Assembly: GCA_002862965.1 (NCBI GenBank)
Contig: PKCW01000252.1
Coordinates: 1 to 5,776 of the forward strand
Direction: 5' to 3'
Length of the DNA: 5,776 bases
DNA from: Pseudomonadota bacterium
Lineage (GTDB): Bacteria; Pseudomonadota; Gammaproteobacteria; UBA5335
In this document: positions 1 to 5,215 of the stretch, piece after piece
Layout of the letters: each line of letters opens with the position of its first letter
Position numbering within the stretch: the first letter of the stretch is position 1
Notes under the pieces: generated by a model
Database searches by the model: none
What the model was told of the DNA's origin: nothing
What the model saw: the letters and a program-made list of their open reading frames with translations, nothing else
Translations under genes and position numbers: made by a program

Positions 1-269
1 GGGGCGATCGGGATGCGGCGTATGCCAGGCGATGGCATTGAGTTCGTGGTTGCCCATCACGGCCAGCGCGGCGCCGGATTCCACGTGGCGCATACCTGTT
101 CGACGGTGCGCTGCTGCTGCGGCCCGCGGTCGATGAAGTCGCCCACGAAAACGGCCGTTCGTTCGCTGTGGCGCCAGGTGCCGTTCGAATGAACGTAGTC
201 CATTTTCCGCAGCAGAGACTCCAGCGCGTCGGCGTGGCCGTGGAGATCGCCGATGATGTCGTAATGCAT
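1..269 (-). pseudogene. Calcineurin-like metallophosphoesterase (PrpE/Ser-Thr phosphatase-like), frameshifted and cut by the window edge
   Basis: The N-terminus (ATG at 269) carries the first two motifs of the calcineurin-like phosphoesterase fold: GDLHGH at residues 7-12 and GDFIDRGP at residues 43-50, which bind the two catalytic metal ions. This frame stops at 57-59 (TGA). The third motif, GNHE, is present just beyond, but in the next frame (VMGNHELNAIAWHTP, reading from 60 to the left edge with no stop). Reading RTVEQV, shifting near 93-95 (GT/ATG), then MRHVESGAALAVMGNHE restores a continuous family-like protein. One base therefore appears to be missing there. It is either a real inactivating deletion or a sequencing error; the good conservation on both sides favours a recent event or an error. 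The start is supported by GAGG overlapping the stop of the upstream gene (TGA at 281-279), 7 nt before the ATG, which suggests translational coupling. Related proteins act on phosphoproteins or dinucleoside polyphosphates; the substrate here is unknown. The 3' part is outside the window. Confidence 0.8.
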
Positions 270-278
270 GACGCTGCC

Positions 279-1211
279 TCAGTGGACCGTGCGGGATTCG
301 CCCCCGACGCGCGACGAATGGCCATCGAACTGGGCGGCGAGCAGGTCATCGAGCCCGTCCGCAATCTCGCAGAAGCGCTGCAGGGCGCCAGCGAAGGCTT
401 CATCGTCCGATGGGAAAATGGGGAAAACCGAAACCGCCGCGATGACGTCGTGCCGGTGGAAGACATGCATGTGGCTGGTGCCTGCATTGACCTCGTTCAG
501 ATACGCGTACAGTTCGGCTGTCGCCTGGACCCCGGTGACCAAAGGCGCAAAAAGGCGGACCGAGACCGGGTTGTCGAGCAGGCTGATAAAGACGGACACA
601 CTGCCGAAGCGGATGCCGATGTCGGCGTCGTAGCCCAGATCCCCGAGCCCCGTGATCCGCGACACCGTCGCCAAGAGCAGGGCGGCACGTTCCTCGCCTG
701 TCTGGCGGTCCGGCCGCGGTGCATGCCTGATGCCCAGCGCACTGAAGACCAGGGCATTGCCGTCGGTGTCGAACGCCAGATATTCGAGAAAGCCGGGGTG
801 CGGCAGGCCGAGAACGTCGATGAGAGCCCGCACGGCGTGGGCAGCGATCCGCTCCGCTACGACCGGGCAGGGAAAGTCGATGATGAAATTGGGGGATCCG
901 TCGGGATCCCGTTCCGGCGTGGACACCGCAGGCGGCGCGGTGGGCGCCGTCCAGCCGTGGTCGATCAGTTTGCGGATTTGGACCTCGGAGAGTCGATCCG
1001 CAGCGGGCAGGTAAGCGTTGCTGCTCAATTCCGCGCGCATGCCGAAGGCGCCTTGACCCGCGAACTGGATGAAGCGAGCGGATTGCTTGACCGGGAGGAT
1101 GAGAAACTGGTCTTCCCGCAGGGTCGCCAGCACGCCCGCCAAGCGGTCCTCGAACAGGGGCCACTCGCGCGAGATGCGTCGTTCCGGCCCAGGTGACTCG
1201 ACGATATCCAT
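279..1211 (-). CDS. Hypothetical protein resembling YbjN/type III secretion chaperone-like (TY-Chap) proteins
   Basis: A 310-residue soluble protein with no signal peptide or membrane segment. Two similar alpha/beta halves are visible. Residues about 17-90 begin with WPLFEDRLAGVL, continue with strands such as FLILPV and RFIQF, then ELSSNAYL, and end in LIDHGWTAP. Residues about 118-165 form a helix plus strand (HAVRALIDVLGLPHPGFLEY). Residues about 185-297 hold IGIRFGSVSVFISLL, a helix with ELYAYLNEVNAG, the strand MHVFHRHDVIAAVSVFP and a final long helix. This pattern recalls the YbjN/T3SS-chaperone-like (TY-Chap) fold, thought to bind peptides. The match is from memory of the family pattern and is tentative. 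The ATG at 1211 is chosen because GAGG lies 8 nt upstream. An in-frame GTG at 1310 would add 33 residues of low-complexity character and lacks a clear ribosome-binding site. The gene follows dtd by 159 nt and ends 9 nt before the phosphatase ATG, so it probably shares their transcript. Confidence 0.82.
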   Translation of the reverse strand: MDIVESPGPERRISREWPLFEDRLAGVLATLREDQFLILPVKQSARFIQFAGQGAFGMRAELSSNAYLPAADRLSEVQIRKLIDHGWTAPTAPPAVSTPERDPDGSPNFIIDFPCPVVAERIAAHAVRALIDVLGLPHPGFLEYLAFDTDGNALVFSALGIRHAPRPDRQTGEERAALLLATVSRITGLGDLGYDADIGIRFGSVSVFISLLDNPVSVRLFAPLVTGVQATAELYAYLNEVNAGTSHMHVFHRHDVIAAVSVFPIFPSDDEAFAGALQRFCEIADGLDDLLAAQFDGHSSRVGGESRTVH

Positions 1212-1370
1212 GCGGCTGGCCTCGTGTGCCTCGGTGGCATGCCCGGGGTGGCCCGGTGCGGGCTCCTCCCCCGATCGTGCCGTGCTCACATCGGCCAAGC
1301 GGCAGCCCACTTGACGTGCGCAGCCGCCGTAATCGGGCCGACCGGGTCGCGGATGAGGCCGGCGGGCGGT

Positions 1371-1817
1371 CTAAGGGTGTTCGACCCGCAGCCAGAAGGT
1401 GACCGGGCCGTCGTTGGTGAGGCTTACCTGCATGTCGGCGCCGAAGACGCCGCTTTGTACACGATCGTGGAGTTGCGCCGCCTGGGCAAGCAGCTCGGCG
1501 TACAGCAGTTGCGCCTCGTCGGGCGGCATGGCGGGTGAAAAGCCGGGGCGGTTGCCCTTGCGGGTGTCGGCGGCCAGGGTGAACTGCGGGACCAGCAGCA
1601 ACTCACCTTCGACATCGCGCAGGCTTAGATTCATGCGGCGCTCGGCATCCGGGAACATCCGATAGTCCAGCATGCGTTCCAGCAGGCGGTGGGCGATCGC
1701 CGGCGTATCGAGGCGCTCGATCCCGATCAGCGCGACCACGCCCCTGCCGATGCGGGCGACGGGTGCGCCGTCGATCTCCACCCAGGCGCGGCGCGTCCGC
1801 TGCAGCAAACCGATCAT
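1371..1817 (-). CDS. dtd: D-aminoacyl-tRNA deacylase (D-Tyr-tRNA deacylase)
   Basis: A 148-residue cytoplasmic protein of normal family length (E. coli Dtd is 145 aa). Dtd hydrolyses D-aminoacyl-tRNA (and mischarged Gly-tRNA-Ala) as a homodimer, keeping D-residues out of translation. Visible family blocks are the N-terminal MIGLLQRTRRAWVEIDG, DYRMFPDAERRMNLSL at 51-66, LVPQFTLAADTRKGNRP at 75-91, and FGADMQVSLTNDGPVTF at 125-141. The last contains the Gly-cisPro chiral-proofreading motif (Gly137-Pro138). The usual SQFT motif reads PQFT here (77-80); the Gln and Thr are kept, so activity is probably intact. The ATG at 1817 is preceded by GGGAAG with 4 nt spacing. It is the first gene of a leftward set (dtd, TY-Chap-like protein, metallophosphoesterase) and diverges from the CsrB-like RNA gene. 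Confidence 0.96.
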   Translation of the reverse strand: MIGLLQRTRRAWVEIDGAPVARIGRGVVALIGIERLDTPAIAHRLLERMLDYRMFPDAERRMNLSLRDVEGELLLVPQFTLAADTRKGNRPGFSPAMPPDEAQLLYAELLAQAAQLHDRVQSGVFGADMQVSLTNDGPVTFWLRVEHP

Positions 1818-1844
1818 GACGCTTCCCGGCCGCGGAACGAGACC

Positions 1845-1873
1845 ATGATACGGCCAATACTCGGTATTAAGAA
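1845..1873 (-). promoter_or_regulatory. Candidate sigma-70 promoter for dtd
   Basis: On the minus strand TATCAT (1850-1845, five of six bases of TATAAT) is preceded at 17 nt by TTCTTA (1873-1868, a weak -35). This places the start near 1838, giving a dtd leader of about 20 nt that includes the GGGAAG ribosome-binding site. The -35 falls inside the GacA-like box of the divergent RNA gene, so binding there could affect both directions. The call rests on consensus matching only. Confidence 0.4.
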
Positions 1874-1883
1874 AATGCTTACA
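1866..1883 (+). promoter_or_regulatory. GacA/UvrY-type upstream activating box (ATTAAG-N6-CTTACA)
   Basis: The site reads ATTAAG AAAATG CTTACA. The GacA box ahead of rsm/csr RNA genes in pseudomonads is TGTAAG-N6-CTTACA. The right half is perfect, the inner TAAG...CTTA symmetry is kept, and the 6-nt spacer is exact. It lies about 40-60 nt before the inferred start of the GGA-rich RNA, the spacing seen for GacA-controlled RNAs. A second small inverted repeat, AATAC-TCG-GTATT (1856-1868), overlaps its left edge. This suggests activation by a BarA/UvrY- or GacS/GacA-type two-component system; binding is inferred. Confidence 0.62.
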
Positions 1884-1890
1884 CCGAATT

Positions 1891-1919
1891 TTGGCATTGT
1901 CTGACTGTTTTCGTCACAC
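1891..1919 (+). promoter_or_regulatory. Candidate core promoter of the CsrB-like RNA
   Basis: TTGGCA (1891-1896, five of six bases of TTGACA) is followed after 17 nt by TCACAC (1914-1919), a poor -10. A good -35 with a weak -10 would fit a promoter needing an activator bound at the upstream box. The start would then fall at about 1921-1927, just before the first GGA motifs. The exact start is uncertain by several bases. Confidence 0.4.
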
Positions 1920-1920
1920 C

Positions 1921-2245
1921 AGTGGCGGAAGATGGACCCATCCGGAGACAAGTGGCACGGACGCCACGGGGCCAAAGGATTGGCCTGATCAAGGATGAAT
2001 GGTGGCAGGATGCCGCCGATCATGGAAGAGTCAGGGACGTACACCGGATCGGCAGTCAGGGAGATTGCCGTAGGCCAGGAGGCCGATGCGGATTGATGAC
2101 CCCCTCCGGTCAGGGACGAGGGGATCGGATGGCAGGATGCCCGGCGGGCGGTCATCAGTCGGTTGTTCAGTGCACACGAGAACTTTGCTTTCAGCCATGT
2201 CTGGCTCACGCAACCCAGGTTGGGTAACCCCAACCTGGGTTTTTT
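1921..2245 (+). ncRNA. csrB: CsrB/RsmB-like CsrA-sequestering small RNA
   Basis: The plus strand between 1927 and 2137 holds 17 GGA triplets but only two TCC, a strong strand bias. Many GGAs lie in the loops of short hairpins: GTGGC-ACGGAC-GCCAC (1952-1967), GGCCAA-AGGA-TTGGCC (1970-1985), GGTGGC-AGGAT-GCCGCC (2001-2017), CGGCAGT-CAGGGAG-ATTGCCG (2050-2070), GGCC-AGGA-GGCC (2073-2084), CCCCTC...GAGGGG with GGGA in the loop (2101-2123) and GGC-AGGAT-GCC (2131-2141). The remaining GGAs lie between hairpins. The transcript ends in a perfect intrinsic terminator at 2212-2245. Length (about 320 nt), motif number and layout match CsrB/RsmB RNAs, which bind many copies of CsrA/RsmA through GGA loops and so relieve its repression of target mRNAs. 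The RNA is too long for RsmY/RsmZ. A GacA-like box lies upstream. No open reading frame here looks coding. The 5' end is approximate, and the assignment is from structure and motif, not a model search. Confidence 0.85.
2212..2245 (+). terminator. Intrinsic terminator of the CsrB-like RNA
   Basis: AACCCAGGTTGGG (2212-2224) and CCCAACCTGGGTT (2229-2241) form a perfect 13-bp stem with loop TAAC, followed by TTTT; the T run is six long counting the stem end (2240-2245). No long A run precedes the stem, so it works as a plus-strand terminator. No protein gene on the plus strand lies upstream of it in the window, which is independent evidence for an RNA gene at 1921-2245. It also insulates msrA, whose ATG is 90 nt downstream. 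A small hairpin AGCCA-TGTC-TGGCT (2193-2206) precedes it. Confidence 0.95.
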
Positions 2246-2321
2246 GTTGGCTTCGGTGAACCGGGCATGACCAAGGGCGGCACCTGATCCGATTTCCGCT
2301 GTCTGATGTCATATCCCTCGC

Positions 2322-2338
2322 GCAGGAGCCCTGCCATG
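2322..2338 (+). promoter_or_regulatory. msrA ribosome-binding site inside a small hairpin
   Basis: AGGAG (2324-2328) lies 7 nt before the ATG at 2336 and fixes the msrA start. The same bases fold as GCAGG (2322-2326), loop AGC, CCTGC (2330-2334), which would partly hide the Shine-Dalgarno. CAGGAG also resembles the core of a CsrA site, but so does any strong Shine-Dalgarno, so regulation is only a possibility. Confidence 0.55.
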
Positions 2339-2971
2339 CCGTTCTTTCATCCCTACAAGTCGCGTCTGCCCAACGCCATGGAGGCGCTGCCCGGTCGCGA
2401 GCAGGCGCTGCCCCTTCCGCCGCGGCATGCCGTGCTCGATACGCCGCTTGCGCCGCCCTATCCGTCGGGCATGGCCGTCGCCCGTTTCGGCATGGGCTGT
2501 TTCTGGGGCGCCGAGCGCCTGTACTGGACCCGCCCCGGCGTGTACGTGACGGCCGTGGGTTATGCCGGCGGCCTGACGCCCAACCCGACCTATGAGGAGG
2601 TCTGCAGCGGGCGGACCGGCCACGCCGAGGTGGTGCAGGTCGTGTTCGATCCGGCGGAAGTCGGTTACAAGGACCTGCTCCGGATTTTCTGGGAGGCGCA
2701 CGATCCCACCCAGGGGATGCGTCAGGGCAACGATGTCGGCACGCAATACCGCTCGCTGATCCAGCCGACCGACCCGGCTCAGCGCGACCAGGCGCAGGCC
2801 AGCCGTGATGCCTACCAGAAACGACTCGCCGCTGCCGGTTTTCCGGCCATGACCACCGAGATCGCGCCCGATGGTCCTTTCTACTTCGCCGAAGCCGAGC
2901 ACCAGCAATACTTGGCGCATCACCCCAACGGCTACTGCGGCCTGCGCGGTACGGGCGTGAGCTGCGGCTGA
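2336..2971 (+). CDS. msrA: Peptide-methionine (S)-S-oxide reductase MsrA
   Basis: A 211-residue protein, the length of E. coli MsrA (212 aa). It reduces the S-epimer of methionine sulfoxide, free or in proteins, using thioredoxin as electron donor, and repairs oxidative damage in the cytoplasm. The catalytic motif [10 protein letters not shown] is at residues 51-60 with Cys55 as the nucleophile. Further family blocks are VGYAGG at 74-79, [13 protein letters not shown] at 94-106, [23 protein letters not shown] at 118-140, and [12 protein letters not shown] at 182-193. The tail [12 protein letters not shown] supplies the resolving cysteines Cys201 and Cys210, so this is the three-cysteine E. 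coli type. The extended N-terminus (about 45 residues before the core) is also E. coli-like. The ATG at 2336 is preferred over an in-frame ATG at 2306 because AGGAG lies 7 nt before it. It stands between two strong hairpins and is probably transcribed alone; its own promoter is not clear. Confidence 0.97.
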   Translation: MPFFHPYKSRLPNAMEALPGREQALPLPPRHAVLDTPLAPPYPSGMAVARFGMGCFWGAERLYWTRPGVYVTAVGYAGGLTPNPTYEEVCSGRTGHAEVVQVVFDPAEVGYKDLLRIFWEAHDPTQGMRQGNDVGTQYRSLIQPTDPAQRDQAQASRDAYQKRLAAAGFPAMTTEIAPDGPFYFAEAEHQQYLAHHPNGYCGLRGTGVSCG

Positions 2972-2997
2972 GCGGCGAAAGGCGGCGCGACCGGACA

Positions 2998-3028
2998 GGG
3001 CGGGGCGATACGAACGCATCGCCCGCCC
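2998..3028 (+). other. Strong GC-rich hairpin after msrA
   Basis: GGGCGGGGCGAT (2998-3009) pairs with ATCGCCCGCCC (3018-3028) as an 11-bp stem with one bulged G and loop ACGAACGC. It starts 26 nt after the msrA stop. No T run follows on either strand, so it is not a classical intrinsic terminator. It may stabilise the msrA 3' end or mark a factor-assisted stop. Confidence 0.5.
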
Positions 3029-3089
3029 AACGTGCATCCCGTGCATTCGGCGCCCGCCTTCAAGTGCGGTATTCTTGCCCACCATCAAG

Positions 3090-3111
3090 GGCATACGGCA
3101 CGCCGTATGCC
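3090..3111 (+). repeat. Perfect 22-bp palindrome in the cstA leader
   Basis: GGCATACGGC (3090-3099) and GCCGTATGCC (3102-3111) are exact inverted copies separated only by AC. The palindrome ends 34 nt before the cstA ATG at 3146 and no T run follows, so it is not a terminator. It could be an operator for a dimeric regulator or an RNA hairpin in the 5' untranslated region. A weak -10-like TATTCT (3070-3075) lies just upstream, which would place the palindrome at about +10 to +30. Confidence 0.6.
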
Positions 3112-3133
3112 GGGTTGTGGTTCGAATCGCCGA

Positions 3134-3148
3134 GGCGGGATGCCCATG
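3134..3148 (+). promoter_or_regulatory. cstA ribosome-binding region with a GGA-loop hairpin (candidate CsrA site)
   Basis: The ribosome-binding region GAGGCGGGA (3132-3140) precedes two in-frame ATGs at 3140 and 3146. GGC (3134-3136), GGGAT (3137-3141) and GCC (3142-3144) form a short stem with GGA in the loop, the same form as the GGC-AGGAT-GCC hairpins of the upstream small RNA. In E. coli CsrA represses cstA translation by binding its leader, including at the Shine-Dalgarno. A similar role here is inferred; only one GGA is seen close to the start. Confidence 0.45.
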
Positions 3149-5215
3149 TCATTGCGACTTTCTTCACTGCTCTGGGTCGCGGTCGCCGTGCTCGGCGCGT
3201 TCATGCTGGGCGGGATCGCGCTCCACCGCGGCGAGTCCATCGATGCGCTGTGGCTGATCGTCGCTGCCGTCTGCATCTACGCCCTGGCCTACCGCTTCTA
3301 CGCCGCCTGGATCGCGGCGCGTGTGCTGGCGCTCGATGCCGGCCGCGCCACGCCGGCGGTGCGGCTCGCCAACGGCCGGGACTTCGTGCCGACGCATCGC
3401 TGGGTGGTGTTCGGACACCACTTTGCGGCGATCGCCGGCCCCGGTCCGCTGGTGGGGCCGACCCTCGCGGCGCAGTTCGGCTACCTGCCCGGTACCCTGT
3501 GGATCCTGATCGGCGCCGTGCTTGGCGGCTGCGTGCAGGACATGGTGATCCTGTTCTGCTCGCTGCGGCGCGACGGGCGCGGCCTGGGCCAGATGGCGCG
3601 CGACGAGCTGGGGCCGATCGCCGGCAGCGCCGCCCTGATCGGCACCTTCATGATCCTGGTCGTGCTGATCTCGGCGCTGGGCCTGACCGTGGTCAACGCC
3701 ATGAAGCACAGCCCCTGGGCCACCGCGACGGTGGCGGCCACCATCCCCATCGCCATGCTGATCGGCCTGTACATGCACCAGCTTCGCCCGGGGCGGGTGC
3801 TGGAGGGCACCCTGATCGGGCTGGCGCTGCTGCTTTTTGCCACCGTGGGCGGCGGCTGGATCGACACCCTGCCCGGCGTGCGGACCTGGTTCGACTGGGA
3901 TGGCGCATCCTTGGCCTGGATGATCATGGTCTACGGTTTCGCGGCCGCCATCCTGCCGGTGTGGCTGCTGCTCGCGCCGCGCGATTACCTTTCCACCTTC
4001 CTCAAGCTCGGCACGGTGTTCCTGCTTGCCATCGCGCTGGTGGTGCTCAACCCGCCGCTCAAGATGCCGGCGGTGACGCCCTTCATCGACGGCAGCGGCC
4101 CCATCTTCGCCGGGCCCGTATTTCCGTTCGTGTTCATCACCATCGCCTGCGGCGCGGTGTCGGGCTTCCACGCGCTGGTCGCCTCCGGCACGACGCCCAA
4201 GCTGCTCGACAGCGAAGCGCCGGTCCCGCTGGTCGGCTACGGCAGCATGATCCTCGAATCCTTCGTCGCGATCATGGCGCTGGTGGCGGCCACCATGCTC
4301 GATCCCGGCGTCTATTTCGCCATCAACAGCCCGGCCGGCCTCATCGGCACCGACCCGGTGCAGGCTACCGCCATCATCACCGGTTGGGGCTACCCCGTCA
4401 GTGCGGCGCAAATGGCCGAACTGGCCCGGGAGATGGGCGAAACCTCGCTGTTCTCGCGCACCGGCGGCGCGCCCTCGCTCGCGGTCGGCATGGCCAGCAT
4501 CTTCAGCAGTGCTTTCGGCGAGCGCATGCTGGCAGTCTGGTACCACTTCGCCATCATGTTCGAGGCGGTGTTCATCCTCACCACCCTGGACGCCGGTACG
4601 CGCGTGGGCCGCTTTCTGCTGCAAGACCTGCTGGGCACGCTCTGGGCGCCGCTGGGTCGCACCTCCTGGACGCCGTCGGTGCTGCTCAGCTCCTTGCTGG
4701 TGGTGGCCGCCTGGGGCTATTTCCTGCGCATGGGCGTGCTCGATCCCAACGGCGGGGTGAACATCCTCTGGCCGCTGTTCGGCATCTCCAACCAGATGCT
4801 GGCGGCCATTGCGCTGTCGGTCGCTACCGGCATCCTCGCCAAGTCGGGCCGGCTGCGGTATGCGTGGGTGACGGGGCTGCCGCTGCTGTGGCTCATCATC
4901 GTCACCACCACGGCCGCGGCCTACAAGGTGCTGAGCGCCGATCCGCGCATCGGCTTCTTCGCCGGCGCGCGCGATCTGGCCGAGCGTCTCGCCTCCGGCG
5001 CCCTGCCGCCCGAGAAGGCGGCCGTGGCGCCGCAGCTCATCTTCAACCTGCACGTCGACGGCTGGCTCACGGTGTTTTTCGCCGCCCTCTTGTGGATCAT
5101 CGTGCTCGACATGGCCTACACCGTCTGGCGCGTGGCGGCGGGGCGGCCGGTGTTGCCGCTGCGCGAGAGCGCCGCCGCGTCGGACCTCGATCTGGCGCAA
5201 GGCGAGCGCGCATGA
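3146..5215 (+). CDS. cstA: CstA family pyruvate/peptide transporter (carbon starvation protein A)
   Basis: A 689-residue, highly hydrophobic inner-membrane protein close to E. coli CstA (701 aa). CstA and its paralogue BtsT import pyruvate; CstA has also been linked to peptide uptake during carbon starvation. Segments that look membrane-spanning include about 8-26, 34-57, 116-138, 160-182, 195-211, 221-236, 256-277, 287-302, 324-346, 368-384, 463-480, 511-527, 546-563, 576-593 and 639-660. Conserved blocks are GRDFVPTHRWVVFGHHFAAI (77-96) leading into AGPGPLVGP (97-105), GGCVQDM (127-133), PVFPFVFITIACGAVSGFHA (324-343) with SGTTPK (347-352), TTLDAGTRVGRF (479-490) and LWPLFGISNQMLA (541-553). 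The N-terminal CstA domain and the C-terminal five-helix domain are both complete. The start is ATG 3146 or ATG 3140, which share one ribosome-binding region; 3146 is used because GGGA lies 5 nt before it. An in-frame ATG at 3032 would add an unlikely hydrophilic tail. The stop overlaps the ybdD start (ATGA). Confidence 0.97.
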   Translation: MSLRLSSLLWVAVAVLGAFMLGGIALHRGESIDALWLIVAAVCIYALAYRFYAAWIAARVLALDAGRATPAVRLANGRDFVPTHRWVVFGHHFAAIAGPGPLVGPTLAAQFGYLPGTLWILIGAVLGGCVQDMVILFCSLRRDGRGLGQMARDELGPIAGSAALIGTFMILVVLISALGLTVVNAMKHSPWATATVAATIPIAMLIGLYMHQLRPGRVLEGTLIGLALLLFATVGGGWIDTLPGVRTWFDWDGASLAWMIMVYGFAAAILPVWLLLAPRDYLSTFLKLGTVFLLAIALVVLNPPLKMPAVTPFIDGSGPIFAGPVFPFVFITIACGAVSGFHALVASGTTPKLLDSEAPVPLVGYGSMILESFVAIMALVAATMLDPGVYFAINSPAGLIGTDPVQATAIITGWGYPVSAAQMAELAREMGETSLFSRTGGAPSLAVGMASIFSSAFGERMLAVWYHFAIMFEAVFILTTLDAGTRVGRFLLQDLLGTLWAPLGRTSWTPSVLLSSLLVVAAWGYFLRMGVLDPNGGVNILWPLFGISNQMLAAIALSVATGILAKSGRLRYAWVTGLPLLWLIIVTTTAAAYKVLSADPRIGFFAGARDLAERLASGALPPEKAAVAPQLIFNLHVDGWLTVFFAALLWIIVLDMAYTVWRVAAGRPVLPLRESAAASDLDLAQGERA

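Noticed and set aside
168..1196. Plus-strand frame of 342 residues opposite the TY-Chap-like gene
   Set aside because: An antisense shadow; the minus-strand gene has the hydrophobic pattern, ribosome-binding site and family-like motifs.
1320..1370. Possible terminator after dtd on the minus strand
   Set aside because: Only short GC repeats (such as GACCCGGTC) are seen, with no stable stem followed by T residues; read-through into the next gene is more likely.
1922..2227. Plus-strand frame of 101 residues starting with GTG
   Set aside because: It lies inside the GGA-rich RNA, its stop falls in the terminator loop, and the product is a low-complexity mix of G, R and D with no recognisable family. 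The structure is explained by RNA hairpins.
1814..2312. Minus-strand frames of 139 and 93 residues across the same gap
   Set aside because: They run antisense through the hairpins and terminator, overlap the dtd start, and show no family pattern; they are by-products of GC-rich sequence.
2998..3028. Intrinsic terminator for msrA
   Set aside because: The stem is strong but no T run follows on either strand, so it is listed as a hairpin rather than a terminator.
3164..5200. Minus-strand frame of 678 residues opposite cstA
   Set aside because: An antisense shadow of cstA, rich in R, H, Q, D and E as expected from the reverse reading of a GC-rich membrane protein gene.
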